Shown: positions 41,628-50,528 of the stretch, one piece after another
How positions within the stretch are numbered: position 1 is the first letter of the stretch
Layout: each line of letters begins with the position of its first letter
NCBI RefSeq assembly: GCF_000472665.1
Contig: NZ_KI421451.1
Location: 41,547 to 105,546 of the forward strand
DNA length: 64,000 nucleotides
Source: Acetobacterium malicum subsp. dehalogenans DSM 11527
Lineage (GTDB): Bacteria; Bacillota; Clostridia; Eubacteriales; Eubacteriaceae
Direction of reading: 5' to 3'
The notes under the pieces: generated by a model
Databases searched by the model: none
What the model was told of the DNA's origin: nothing
Seen by the model: only the letters and a program-made list of their open reading frames with translations
Made by a program: the position numbers and the translations under genes

Positions 41628-44597
41628 ATGGAATCACATAAAGCAGTGCAAGCCGGTATTTATTCCGGGTTAATTGACAAAAACAGTATTTCCCTCGAAC
41701 AATATCGGCCCCGGCTGCTGATTAATGATGCCAGTAAAGGGCAAAAAGTATTAACCAGCTTAATTAGTGAGCTGAGTCAATGCGATGAGTTCTTTTTTTC
41801 GGTGGCCTTTATCACCGAAAGCGGGGTGGTCTCGCTCTTAAACACCCTGATCGAATTGGAACAGAAAAACATCCCGGGGCGGATCATTGCCTCACGCTAT
41901 CTGGAATTTACCCAACCCAAAGCACTGCGGCGGCTTTTGGCTTTTTCTAACATTGATCTGCGGATCGTCACCGCTGGTAACCATCACACCAAGGGCTATA
42001 TCTTTCGCAAAAATGATGTGTATAGCCTAATTGTCGGCAGCAGCAACATGACCCAAAACGCCTTATCGTCCAATAAAGAATGGAACCTGAAAGTCACCTC
42101 GATGGATAAGGGTTCCCTGATCCACGAAACCTTGAGTGAATTTGACGGCCTCTTTCAATCAGCGGTCCGGGTCGACGGCCCATGGATTGATCAGTATGAA
42201 GAAATTTATCTCCAAAATCTAGTCAAACAAAGCGTCCCTCGTCCCGAAAAACCGGCCGATCAGCTGAAGGTAGCTGATCACCCATCGACCTTTCAAGTTG
42301 ATTTTAAGCCCCTAGCGCCGGTAAACCCCCTTTTGCCACTGGATCAGGTGATGCCCAACACGATGCAGGTCAAAGCGCTGGCGGGAATCGAGCAGATCCG
42401 CAATGAAAATCAGCACAAAGCCCTCCTGATCTCGGCTACGGGTACCGGAAAAACCTATTTAGCCGCCTTTGATGTCAAAAAGGTCAGACCCCGGCGGTTG
42501 CTCTTTTTAGCCCATCGCGAGCAGCTCTTAAACCAAGCGATGGTAAGCTTTGAACGGGTGCTGGGTGACCCGCTAAGCTGTGGCAAATTATCGGGGGGCC
42601 ATCACCAGGTCGATCGGCCCTATTTATTTTCCACGGTTCAAACCATCGCCAAGGATCAATACCTCTATGCCTTTCGACCCGGAGAATTTGACTATATTAT
42701 CATTGACGAAAGTCATCGAGCTGGGGCCCACAGCTATCAAAAGATTTTAAATTATTTCAAACCGCAATTTTTACTGGGCATGACCGCAACCCCAGAAAGA
42801 ACCGATGCCCATAATATCTGTGCCGATTTTGATTATAACATTGCCTATGAGATCCGCTTGCAAGAGGCCATGGCTGAAGCGATGCTGTGTCCCTTCCATT
42901 ATTTTGGGATCACCGAAATCAGTGTCAACGGACAATTGATTGACGACAGCGCCGATTTTAATTATCTGACGTCAGAGGAACGGACCAAAAACATCATCAA
43001 GCAGATCCACCGTTATGGGCATGACGGCCCCAGGGTTAAGGGGCTGGTCTTTTGCTCCCGCAATGATGAAGCGGCGGTTTTATCGGAACAGTTTAATGAC
43101 CGCGGCTTTAAAACGGTGGCCCTCTCTGGCAGCGACTCGGCTGACCGGCGGGAGGAAATGATAAGACGGCTAGAAAGTGACGGCGCCGATGCCCTGGACT
43201 ATATCTTTAGCGTGGATTTATTTAATGAGGGTTTAGATGTTCCCGCCCTCAATCAAATCGTCATGCTCAGGCCCACCCAGTCGGCGATTATCTTTGTCCA
43301 GCAACTTGGCCGGGGGCTTAGAAAAGCGGAAAACAAAGAATTTGTGGTGATCCTCGATTTTATTGGTAACTATAAAAACAATTTTATGATCCCGATGGCC
43401 TTATCGGATGACCGCAGCTTTAATAAGGATACCATCCGCCGCTACACGGTCGAGGGGACCCGGGTCATTCCCGGTGCTTCCACCATCAATTTTGATGCGA
43501 TTGCCCGGCGCAAAATATTTGAAGCGATTGATGAGGTGAATTTTAGCAATTCAAAATTTATGAAAGAAAGCTATATTAACCTGAAATATCGGTTGGGGCG
43601 AATACCGAAACTGATGGATTTCGAGTTTCATGAATCAATGGATTTAGAAGTATTATTTTCGGCTAAGCTGGGATCATATCATGAATTTTTGAAAAAAAAC
43701 GAACCAGAGTATACCCTTAAATTTAATGCGACTCAAGAAGAAATGTTATTATTTGTCTCGAAGAAATTGGCGGTTGGTAAAAGACCCCATGAATTATTGG
43801 TGCTTAAATCGATTTTAACGGGTATCCCCGAGCCACTCCAGCAGATGAAAATTGAGTTGACGGAGCATTATGGCATTGACGTCAAAGAAAAAGCCATCAC
43901 GAATGTCAGCAATATTTTATCCAATCAATTTCAAGTCGGGGCCGCTAAAAACAGCTTTGATGGTGCGGTTTTTCTAGACGGTCAAAAGCCCGCGCCAGCT
44001 TTTTTAGAACAGCTAAAAAATGAGCAGTTTAAAGCCACTTTAACCGAATTAGTGGAATATGGTTTATTTCGCCATAGTAAATACTATGGCCACCACTATC
44101 AAGGGTCGGCCTTGTGTCTTTATCAAAAATACTCTTATGAAGATGTTTGCCGCTTGTTAGAGTGGGAAAAAAATGAAGTATCATTAAATATCGGTGGCTA
44201 CAAATATGATGAAAAATCAGCGACCTATCCGGTCTTTATTAATTATCATAAAAGCGAAGCGATTGAATCCTCAATTAATTACGAAGATCGCTTCATCGCA
44301 CCCTCTAGCCTGATCGCCATTTCCAAGTCCGGCCGCTCCATCGAATCCAATGACGTCCAGGTGGCTTTACAGGCCCGTCAATTAGGGGTCGATCTGGAGT
44401 TGTTTGTCCGTAAGAATAAGGATGATAAAGCTTCCAAAGAGTTTTATTATCTGGGCAAAATGTTTCCCACCGGCGAAGCCCATGAAATCGTCATGGAAAA
44501 AGCCAATAAAAAGGCGGTTGAGATTCATTATCAGCTGGATACCCCGGTTAGAGAAGATATTTATGAGTATCTTTGTGATGTTCCGGACTATGATTAG
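41628..44597 (+). CDS. PLD-nuclease/SF2 helicase with C-terminal DUF3427-like domain, copy 2
   Basis: A 989-aa paralogue of the protein at 33379. An N-terminal PLD-like domain (about 30-195) has HTKGYIF and GSSNMTQ. The SF2 helicase has Walker A ATGTGKT near residue 272, IIIDESHRA near 358, GMTATPERTD, and the C lobe FSVDLFNEGLDVPA with QQLGRGLRKAE. Residues about 790-970 match DUF3427-type ends (YGHHYQGSALCLYQKYSYED, then YEDRFIAPSSLIAISKSGRS). It probably translocates on and cuts DNA as a restriction-like effector. The ribosome site is AGAGGAG. The protein is closer to the classical DUF3427 layout than copy 1. Confidence 0.9.
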   Translation: MESHKAVQAGIYSGLIDKNSISLEQYRPRLLINDASKGQKVLTSLISELSQCDEFFFSVAFITESGVVSLLNTLIELEQKNIPGRIIASRYLEFTQPKALRRLLAFSNIDLRIVTAGNHHTKGYIFRKNDVYSLIVGSSNMTQNALSSNKEWNLKVTSMDKGSLIHETLSEFDGLFQSAVRVDGPWIDQYEEIYLQNLVKQSVPRPEKPADQLKVADHPSTFQVDFKPLAPVNPLLPLDQVMPNTMQVKALAGIEQIRNENQHKALLISATGTGKTYLAAFDVKKVRPRRLLFLAHREQLLNQAMVSFERVLGDPLSCGKLSGGHHQVDRPYLFSTVQTIAKDQYLYAFRPGEFDYIIIDESHRAGAHSYQKILNYFKPQFLLGMTATPERTDAHNICADFDYNIAYEIRLQEAMAEAMLCPFHYFGITEISVNGQLIDDSADFNYLTSEERTKNIIKQIHRYGHDGPRVKGLVFCSRNDEAAVLSEQFNDRGFKTVALSGSDSADRREEMIRRLESDGADALDYIFSVDLFNEGLDVPALNQIVMLRPTQSAIIFVQQLGRGLRKAENKEFVVILDFIGNYKNNFMIPMALSDDRSFNKDTIRRYTVEGTRVIPGASTINFDAIARRKIFEAIDEVNFSNSKFMKESYINLKYRLGRIPKLMDFEFHESMDLEVLFSAKLGSYHEFLKKNEPEYTLKFNATQEEMLLFVSKKLAVGKRPHELLVLKSILTGIPEPLQQMKIELTEHYGIDVKEKAITNVSNILSNQFQVGAAKNSFDGAVFLDGQKPAPAFLEQLKNEQFKATLTELVEYGLFRHSKYYGHHYQGSALCLYQKYSYEDVCRLLEWEKNEVSLNIGGYKYDEKSATYPVFINYHKSEAIESSINYEDRFIAPSSLIAISKSGRSIESNDVQVALQARQLGVDLELFVRKNKDDKASKEFYYLGKMFPTGEAHEIVMEKANKKAVEIHYQLDTPVREDIYEYLCDVPDYD

Positions 44598-44616
44598 AAA
44601 ATAAAAGGAGAAAACC

Positions 44617-44964
44617 ATGGGTTTAGATCTTATACTCGAAGCAACTGAAAAGAAAAAGTTTTATGAAAACAGTGCCTACTTTAATCAAGAGGCGGAAGAC
44701 GAAATTCCCTTTAATGTCCGCTGCCAGATGCGTACCATCGAGTCACTTAAAAACGAAGAAGAATTAATGGATGCCTTGGGTGATATGGAGGCCCGGGCGT
44801 TTCGGGAAATCGATAGCTGTCGGTATATTATCGTCGATAAAGAAGGCGTACAGGAATTAATCTGCAACCCAAATCTTTCCGAAGAGGCACAGCAAGCGCT
44901 AAAGAAAGTCTTGGAAGAGGTCGATTTCGAAAAGGAAATATTTACCGTCTACCCCTGGTGGTAA
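44617..44964 (+). CDS. Small, very acidic protein of unknown function
   Basis: A 115-aa protein that begins 19 bases after the helicase stop, with AAAAGGAG before ATG, so it is probably part of the NUDIX-helicase operon. It is rich in Glu and Asp (roughly a quarter of residues) and has two cysteines and an aromatic end (FTVYPWW). There is no recognised domain. It may regulate or bind the helicase; DNA mimicry is one possibility because of the charge, but nothing in the sequence proves it. Confidence 0.7.
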   Translation: MGLDLILEATEKKKFYENSAYFNQEAEDEIPFNVRCQMRTIESLKNEEELMDALGDMEARAFREIDSCRYIIVDKEGVQELICNPNLSEEAQQALKKVLEEVDFEKEIFTVYPWW

Positions 44965-45015
44965 GCATAACAACAAGTTTTCAGAAATTTAGCATAAATT
45001 TAAAGGAGGTCGCCC

Positions 45016-46374
45016 ATGTCACTATTCACCCCCAGCACCAGCCCCATCTTCCTGAAAGAAGATTCCACCACCAGCCAGCATATCGCCCGGCTTAAAGAAC
45101 TTCATGACAAAGCCACCGGCAAGGTCAAAGATGACATTGCCCGGGAAATCACCCTGACCAGCTATGGCGAAGTCGGGGAGCGGAACATTGCCTTTGAACT
45201 GAAAAACGCCGGCATCCCGATGGTGGTCATCCATGATCTTCACCTCCAACATGGAGACCTGTCAGCGCAGATCGATTATGTGGTGGTGACTCGGAAGCTG
45301 GTCTTTTTTATCGAATGCAAGAACCTTTATGGTAACGTTGACATTGATAACCAGGGCAATTTTGTCAGAAGCTATCCCTGGAATGGCCGCACCGTCAAGG
45401 AAGGGATTTATTCGCCGATTACTCAGAACCAGCGCCATCTGGAAGTTTATCGGCAGCTCCGACTGGCCCAGACCACCAATCCGATCAAGCGCCTGGGTTT
45501 ACAGAACAACTTTGACAGTTTTTACAAATCGGTGGTGGTGCTGGCTAATCCCAAAACGGTTTTAAATGCCAAATATGCCAAAAAAGATGTTAAAGACCGG
45601 GTGATCCGAGCCGATCAGCTGATTGCCTACATCAAAGAGCAAAATAAAAAATCGAAAGAAGCGGCCACCAGCGAAAAAGCAATGAAAGCCTGGGCCGAAA
45701 GAATTTTAGCCCTGCACCAGCCACTTCCCAGTGACTACACCCAAAAATATGAAACCATCATCTCAAGCACATCAGCGGCCACCCCGGTCGCACCCAGGCA
45801 GACCGGAGCACCAGCGTCGGGAACCGAAAAACTGGCAGTGCAGGAATCAGCTGCGAAACCTTACACCGTGTCAGCACCGCAAGATACTGATCTGGTGGCC
45901 AAACTCAAAGCCTATCGCCGGGAAACCAGCCGCACCGAAAACGTTCAAGCCTATGTGGTTTTCAATGATCGGCAATTGGAAGATCTGATCAACCAGAAGC
46001 CAAAAACATTGGAAGAATTGCAGCGGATATCTGGTTTTGGGCCAGTTAAAACAGAAAAGTACGGTCCCGGCATTCTGGCCGTGATCAATCCTGCCCAATG
46101 CATGAAGGCTCCGGCAGTCAATGCCATTAAAAACCAGCCCTGGTCACCCGCCCAACTGGTCGGCGAAAAAATAACCCATCAAAGTTTTGGATCGGGGACG
46201 GTCAAAAGCGTCAGCCGACATGAGATTATCATCAAGTTTCCAATGACCGCCCGAAGTTTTGATTTTCCGGATGTCTTTGATATAACCATCTGGCTGTCAA
46301 ACCCGGCCTTGCAAAAGCAAGTGGAAGAGCTGATCAAAGCAAAAAAGAAAGATGCTGGGGTACCAGCCCCGTAA
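45016..46374 (+). CDS. NERD nuclease-related domain protein with HRDC domain
   Basis: A 452-aa protein. The NERD domain (about 50-170) has GEVGERNIAFEL, AQIDYVVVTRKLVFFIECKNL (acidic D and ExK-type catalytic positions) and SPITQNQRH. A low-complexity linker follows, then an HRDC domain (about 300-365, AYVVFNDRQLEDLINQKPKT), as found in RecQ helicases. The tail (about 385-450) has a GxGTVKSVSRHEI strand segment. NERD proteins are predicted PD-(D/E)XK-like DNA-processing factors. The ribosome site is AAAGGAGG. It follows the acidic-protein gene by 51 bases. Confidence 0.85.
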   Translation: MSLFTPSTSPIFLKEDSTTSQHIARLKELHDKATGKVKDDIAREITLTSYGEVGERNIAFELKNAGIPMVVIHDLHLQHGDLSAQIDYVVVTRKLVFFIECKNLYGNVDIDNQGNFVRSYPWNGRTVKEGIYSPITQNQRHLEVYRQLRLAQTTNPIKRLGLQNNFDSFYKSVVVLANPKTVLNAKYAKKDVKDRVIRADQLIAYIKEQNKKSKEAATSEKAMKAWAERILALHQPLPSDYTQKYETIISSTSAATPVAPRQTGAPASGTEKLAVQESAAKPYTVSAPQDTDLVAKLKAYRRETSRTENVQAYVVFNDRQLEDLINQKPKTLEELQRISGFGPVKTEKYGPGILAVINPAQCMKAPAVNAIKNQPWSPAQLVGEKITHQSFGSGTVKSVSRHEIIIKFPMTARSFDFPDVFDITIWLSNPALQKQVEELIKAKKKDAGVPAP

Positions 46375-46416
46375 CTTAAAAAACGAAACTTATCACAACT
46401 AAAAGCGAGGTGAATC

Positions 46417-46818
46417 ATGAAACCAATTATTGCTGCTTGTGGAAATGACTGCAGCGTCTGTCCCCGGATGCTGCCTAAAACGGCTGCCGAATTAACGGCG
46501 ACGGCGGAACTGTGGTATAAGTTCGGCTATCGCGATCAGGTGGTCTCCAATGATGAGATCAGCTGTCGGGGTTGCACCCCGGACACCTGGTGTCGACATG
46601 AAATTGTTACCTGTACGGCCAGTCGAAAAATAAAAAATTGCGGTGAATGTGGCGATTATCCCTGTAACAAAATACTGGCAGCCTTTGAGAATACGAAACG
46701 CCATCAGCCGGATTGCCAAAAATGTTGTACCGAAGCGGAGTTTGCGATCTTGGAAAAGGCTTTTTTCGAAAAACAAATAAATCTGGAAAAAGTGCGGAAC
46801 GATAAGGGACAGCGATGA
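46417..46818 (+). CDS. DUF3795-type cysteine-rich protein
   Basis: A 133-aa protein with about 12 cysteines. The N-terminal CGNDCSVCPR and the later CRGCTPDTWCRH, CTASRKIKNCGECGDYPC and CQKC clusters match DUF3795 (PF12675), a small metal-binding family common in anaerobes and of unknown function. GCGAGGTG precedes ATG. It lies 42 bases after the NERD gene in the same direction but may be a separate cargo gene. Confidence 0.8.
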   Translation: MKPIIAACGNDCSVCPRMLPKTAAELTATAELWYKFGYRDQVVSNDEISCRGCTPDTWCRHEIVTCTASRKIKNCGECGDYPCNKILAAFENTKRHQPDCQKCCTEAEFAILEKAFFEKQINLEKVRNDKGQR

Positions 46819-46906
46819 ACTGTTCAACCTGGCCAGCCTGGGAAAATTCAATTTCCGCATGCAGGTTATCCCATACATCAATGAATGCCTTTGAAAGCAG
46901 GTCAAA

Positions 46907-47368
46907 ATGAAGATCAATAAAATACAATTATTCAAAATAGTCGCAGTTATTCTTTATCCGTTGTTTTTTTTACTGATGCAGGAGCTGTTTGCCAACATTG
47001 AAAATTCACCCAATACGATGATGACTTTGGATGTAAATTTTTATCGGTTATTAGCGTTGAAGCTTGTGCTGACACAATTTTTCCAATGGTTCGTGTTGGG
47101 GGTGCTGCTGGCTTTTCTTAATGTGAATGATCGTCCCAGCTTTCATTTTAAAAAGGGTCTTTTTCTGATTGCCATGGCCTGGATGGTTCTGGCTTTTATA
47201 GGCTTGTATCCGAATGTTATTATTATGAGTTTCCCGCACGCAAAGTTTCTGGAATTACTGCGTAATGTGGTCCCGATTTTTTCTGGCTTCTTTCTTTTTA
47301 AAAGCTTGTTTGGCGAAGAAAAGATCACCGGTCCTGATCGGAAAGAGATTGATGGTGCCCGGCATTAA
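46907..47368 (+). CDS. Small integral membrane protein
   Basis: A 153-aa protein with about four hydrophobic segments (IVAVILYPLFFLLMQELF, LVLTQFFQWFVLGVLLAF, GLFLIAMAWMVLAFIGLY, NVVPIFSGFFLFKSLF) and a charged C-terminus. No family is recognised. The upstream ribosome site is modest (GCAGGTC). It stands alone between the DUF3795 gene and the next hypothetical gene. Confidence 0.65.
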   Translation: MKINKIQLFKIVAVILYPLFFLLMQELFANIENSPNTMMTLDVNFYRLLALKLVLTQFFQWFVLGVLLAFLNVNDRPSFHFKKGLFLIAMAWMVLAFIGLYPNVIIMSFPHAKFLELLRNVVPIFSGFFLFKSLFGEEKITGPDRKEIDGARH

Positions 47369-47468
47369 TTTATTTGAGCCTGATCTTTTGTTAAAATTGA
47401 GACGACAGTTGAGATAGAAAGCACAACCAACTAAAGCTATAAAAATTCCCCAAAGGAGGTCCCACCCC

Positions 47469-47981
47469 ATGCTCACCGCACCCCCAACCCCAGCCCTGAT
47501 TGCCCACTGGCAGTCCGTCTTTAAAACCTACCAGTCGCGGCTGGTGCCCAATCGAAAAAGCACCGCTGAGGTGATTGCCTATCTGTCCGAGCGCTATCCG
47601 CTGACCGCCGTGGACACCGCCGCCGCCCTGGCGGTAGTCACCGGCAACATTACCGAAAACCGTCCCTTTGCCGAAAAATGTCCGCCGGGACGGGACTTGC
47701 GGCCGGTGGTCTTTCGGATTCCCCGGCAGGGGAGTGGCGTCCGGCTGTATGAACAGCGGGAGGCCCTTTATGGTGACACCCCGATCATGGTCGGGCTGGA
47801 GCACGAAACGGCCTTTGTGATGGTGGAAGGCAGCAGCGATCTGGCCGATGAACTGGTGGCCTTTGCCGGTCTGGATGCCGCCGATCTGAACAACTACTAT
47901 CTGGTCGCCAATTACATCGCCTGTCTGGAAAAATTTGGTTTGTTAGCCCAGGTCATTTCGGAGCAACCGCTATTCCAATGA
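47469..47981 (+). CDS. Hypothetical protein, 170 aa
   Basis: A well-supported gene with a perfect AAAGGAGG eight bases before the ATG and GC-rich codon use like the host genes. The protein is soluble, with a helical N-terminus (ALIAHWQSVFKTYQSRLVP) and alternating strands later (IMVGLEHETAFVMVEG). I do not recognise a family. A terminator-like hairpin follows at 48028. Its composition matches the backbone, unlike the AbiE genes next to it. Confidence 0.68.
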   Translation: MLTAPPTPALIAHWQSVFKTYQSRLVPNRKSTAEVIAYLSERYPLTAVDTAAALAVVTGNITENRPFAEKCPPGRDLRPVVFRIPRQGSGVRLYEQREALYGDTPIMVGLEHETAFVMVEGSSDLADELVAFAGLDAADLNNYYLVANYIACLEKFGLLAQVISEQPLFQ

Positions 47982-48027
47982 TGCCACCTTGAATTAAAAA
48001 GACTATCTGCCTAAATAAAAATTAAAC

Positions 48028-48061
48028 GAAATGCGGCTATATTTTAAAATAGCCGCATTTC
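48028..48061. terminator. Terminator hairpin upstream of the first AbiE locus
   Basis: A perfect 13-bp stem, GAAATGCGGCTAT with ATAGCCGCATTTC, in AT-rich flanks. The 3' side is ATTTAAA rather than a pure T run, so its strength is uncertain. Confidence 0.6.
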
Positions 48062-48073
48062 ATTTAAAATATA

Positions 48074-48102
48074 TTGTTAGTTTTCAGCGTTCTGGGTATA
48101 AT
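48074..48102 (+). promoter_or_regulatory. Promoter of AbiE locus 1
   Basis: TTGTTA, a 17-base spacer, then TATAAT, 22 bases before the AbiEi start codon. Confidence 0.65.
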
Positions 48103-48124
48103 TGATCTATGGAGGTGTGTGCAA

Positions 48125-48712
48125 ATGAAACTAGAAATGCAAATACCAGCTGGGAAGAAAATTATTAATATAAAAGAACTAAAAAATATAGGCTTTAGCT
48201 ACTATCAAATTAATAAAGCTGTTGAAGCAGGAAAGCTTACAAAGCTGAATAAAAGCAATTATGAAAACTGCGATTTCAATGGCGAGGTATCAGATTTTAT
48301 CTATGTTTATGCTTATGCACCAACCGGTGTCATTTGCTTGATGAGTGCTGCAGTATTTTACGGTTTGTCAAATTATTGGCCGGATTCAATTGATGTTGCA
48401 GTACCAAAGAAAAAAAACATCACTACGTTACCGGACTGGCCAACATTCAATTTATATTATTTCGAGAGCGATCGTTATGAAACCGGAATTTTAGAGCGAT
48501 GGACGGGGGAGAATCGATTTAAAATTTATGACATTGAAAAAACGGTGGTTGATATAATTTATTATCGTAACAAGATCGGGATTGAGGAAACAAAAGAGAT
48601 ATTGACTAAATATTTAAAAAGAGAAGATCGTAACATAAACAAATTATATCGTTACGCTGAGCTTCTAAAGTGTAGCGATGTTTTAAAAACTTATTTGGAG
48701 GTGCTGATTTGA
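48125..48712 (+). CDS. AbiEi family antitoxin, locus 1
   Basis: A 195-aa type IV antitoxin. An N-terminal winged-helix-like region (about 15-60; IKELKNIGFSYYQINKAVEAGKL) precedes the AbiEi C-terminal domain, with GVICLMSAAVFYGLS, IDVAVPKKK and the hallmark IYDIEKTVVDIIYYRNKIG. The start at 48125 is set by GGAGG nine bases upstream. Its stop overlaps the TTG start of the AbiEii gene (TTGA), the normal AbiE arrangement. It is AT-rich, so probably transferred. AbiEi proteins also bind their own promoter. Confidence 0.85.
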   Translation: MKLEMQIPAGKKIINIKELKNIGFSYYQINKAVEAGKLTKLNKSNYENCDFNGEVSDFIYVYAYAPTGVICLMSAAVFYGLSNYWPDSIDVAVPKKKNITTLPDWPTFNLYYFESDRYETGILERWTGENRFKIYDIEKTVVDIIYYRNKIGIEETKEILTKYLKREDRNINKLYRYAELLKCSDVLKTYLEVLI

Positions 48713-49411
48713 TAAGTGCGGATTCCATTAAGGCTAAACTAAAAAACCAGGCATCGAGTCGTGGTCAGTTATATCAGGAAGTTATGACAGCATATGGTTT
48801 GGAAAGAACAATTTATCGGATTTCGGTATCTGATACAATCAATTACGGAATTTAAGGAGTATCACGGAATAAACGTATCGGTTTTAGCCTATTTGGATAA
48901 AACTAAAATTCCGATTTCCATTGATATTGGCTTTGGTGATGTGGTTCACCCTGACCGGGTTTTGATGGATTTCCCGGTACTGCTTGATATGGAAATCCCG
49001 ACAATTTATGCTTATTCATTAGCTTCGGCAGTATCTGAAAAATTTGAAGCCATCGTGTCGCTGGGTTATGCCAATAGTAGACTTAAGGACTTTTACGACA
49101 TCTATATTTTACTCTGTAACTTTGACTTTGATGGAAATGAACTATGTGAAGCAATCATAGAGACATTTTCTCACAGAGGAACACGAATGGATGATATTGT
49201 TGCTTTTGAAGATGACTTTGCGGACGATACGACTCGTCGAAACCGATGGAATGCTTTTGTTAAAAAGAAAAGAGCGATGGTTATTATTGAATTTAGTGAT
49301 TTGTTAATAAGTATGAAACTATTCTTAGAACCTGTAATTAACGCAATTAACAAACAAGAAACATATGAAGGAAAATGGATTTCGGAAAAGAAAATATGGC
49401 AGCTATTTTAA
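48709..49411 (+). pseudogene. AbiEii toxin gene with internal deletion and frameshift
   Basis: The N-terminal part reads from TTG 48709 to a stop at about 48854 and contains the typical AbiEii opening (SIKAKLKNQASSRG...MTAYGLERTIYRIS). The C-terminal part continues in another frame from about 48830, starting at EYHGINVSVLAYLDKTKIPI with IDIGFGD and KFEAIVSLGYANSRLKDFYD. The roughly 70 residues expected between, which carry the GG-x-LL and D-x-D nucleotidyltransferase motifs, are absent. The toxin should be inactive. Family knowledge: intact AbiEii is a GTP-binding nucleotidyltransferase of about 290 aa. Confidence 0.82.
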
Positions 49412-49444
49412 AGGTAACTTGTTAGCGAATCTAATTGCTTCAGT

Positions 49445-49651
49445 GCTTGACTGTGCGCCAAGAGTAGACAAGAATTAGAAAAAGCCTGTAAAGCGACAGT
49501 AAGAAAATAGCGTCAACTCGATATGGGCAGCGCTATTCCGACGCTTGCCTATAACCTTGAGGCTAAATTTATTATTCATTCAATCGTTCTAAAATGGATT
49601 GACGGTAAGCATCACGAGTATGATCTGCTTAGTTCGGCATAATTACCAACT
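49445..49651 (+). pseudogene. Macro-domain gene remnant
   Basis: Conceptual translation shows SRQELEKACKA, an in-frame TAG, then AIPTLAYNLEAKFIIHSIVL followed by KWIDGKHHEY, which strongly resembles the central part of bacterial macro domains (LPAKYVIHTV...W.GG..E). The N-terminal ADP-ribose loop and the C-terminus are missing, and the frame shifts again after HHEY. A decayed ADP-ribose hydrolase gene lying between two AbiE loci. Confidence 0.55.
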
Positions 49652-49679
49652 TTAGGACTAGTCGATGTAAGATATTGTT

Positions 49680-49721
49680 TTTAACGATTGCCTTTAACTG
49701 CATGGCATTATTGGTGATCAT
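49680..49721 (-). pseudogene. AbiEii toxin remnant, first ~14 codons only (locus 2)
   Basis: On the minus strand the AbiEi stop overlaps an ATG (ATGA), after which the frame reads MITNNAMQLKAIVK. This is a typical AbiEii N-terminus. The homology then ends, and the rest of the toxin (about 280 codons) is missing. Its 3' side abuts the macro-domain remnant. Confidence 0.6.
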
Positions 49722-50311
49722 AGCAGTACCTCCATATTGTTTAAAATCTTAGGTTTTACTCTGAGTTTTTCGGCAACGTCCATGAGCTTGTTGATATTTT
49801 TAGTTTTAGAGCCTGCGTAGGTCTTCATTGCCTGATTCACAATTTGAATATCAGTCGTGTTATTACCTTTGACAATATCACACAGGGTTCGCTCGATGTC
49901 ATAGACCCGCAGTGTATTGCCCCAGGGCGATTTCAGGGATGTGATGCCCAGTTCATAAATATCGGGAATCACTCTTTTGATAATGACGTTTTCTGTGCTG
50001 AGCGAGGAAGCATGATATCCGTGTGGAAAGGTCATATTAAATTTGCTGGGGGTACGATCACTCATTCTGTGAAGATACAGAGCTGTTTCATGCGAGAAAA
50101 TTCCTTTGTTATAGCGGTATTGAAGTATATACAGCTCATCTTCCCAGACGTCCGGTCGCGCGTAGATACCCCGGCTGATTTTGTATAATTCATTTTTATT
50201 AACCAGTTCCGTCAGACAGCGGCGCGGAATATTAGCCGCTGTCACCTGACTGGCAGTAATAAAACCATTATGTTTGTTTATTATTTCTTGAATGTTTTCA
50301 TTGCAGAGCAT
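49718..50311 (-). CDS. AbiEi family antitoxin, locus 2
   Basis: A protein of 197 aa from the second ATG (50311), which has AAGGAG at proper spacing; the first ATG (50320) touches that site. The N-terminal winged helix (ENIQEIINKHNGFITASQVT) and the AbiEi core (ISRGIYARPDVWEDELYILQ, FSHETALYLHRMSD, LRVYDIERTLCDIVKG) are intact. It belongs to a different AbiEi subfamily from locus 1. A palindrome lies in its promoter. Its toxin is reduced to a 14-codon stub, so the antitoxin is an orphan, possibly kept as a DNA-binding repressor or anti-addiction factor. Confidence 0.88.
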   Translation of the reverse strand: MLCNENIQEIINKHNGFITASQVTAANIPRRCLTELVNKNELYKISRGIYARPDVWEDELYILQYRYNKGIFSHETALYLHRMSDRTPSKFNMTFPHGYHASSLSTENVIIKRVIPDIYELGITSLKSPWGNTLRVYDIERTLCDIVKGNNTTDIQIVNQAMKTYAGSKTKNINKLMDVAEKLRVKPKILNNMEVLL

Positions 50312-50340
50312 CTGTATCATCTCCTTAAATTGTACATTTA

Positions 50341-50367
50341 CACATCATATTCTACCACAATGATGTG
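50341..50367. promoter_or_regulatory. Palindromic operator in front of AbiEi locus 2
   Basis: CACATCAT-11 bases-ATGATGTG, perfect 8-bp arms, placed about 30 bases upstream of the gene and overlapping a likely -10 (TATGAT on the minus strand). AbiEi proteins repress their own promoters through inverted repeats, so this is the expected site. Confidence 0.5.
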
Positions 50368-50528
50368 CAGTTGTACAGGTGGAATTATACGCTGCGATGG
50401 CGGTGCCTGCCATTAATTTATTAATGATCTGACGGTGCCAATTTATAAACTTATGATACCACCATTGCGGGAGATCACGGCTGTCATCAGCCCGCGAGAG
50501 CCAATAAAAAAACACTAGCGAGGTAAGG

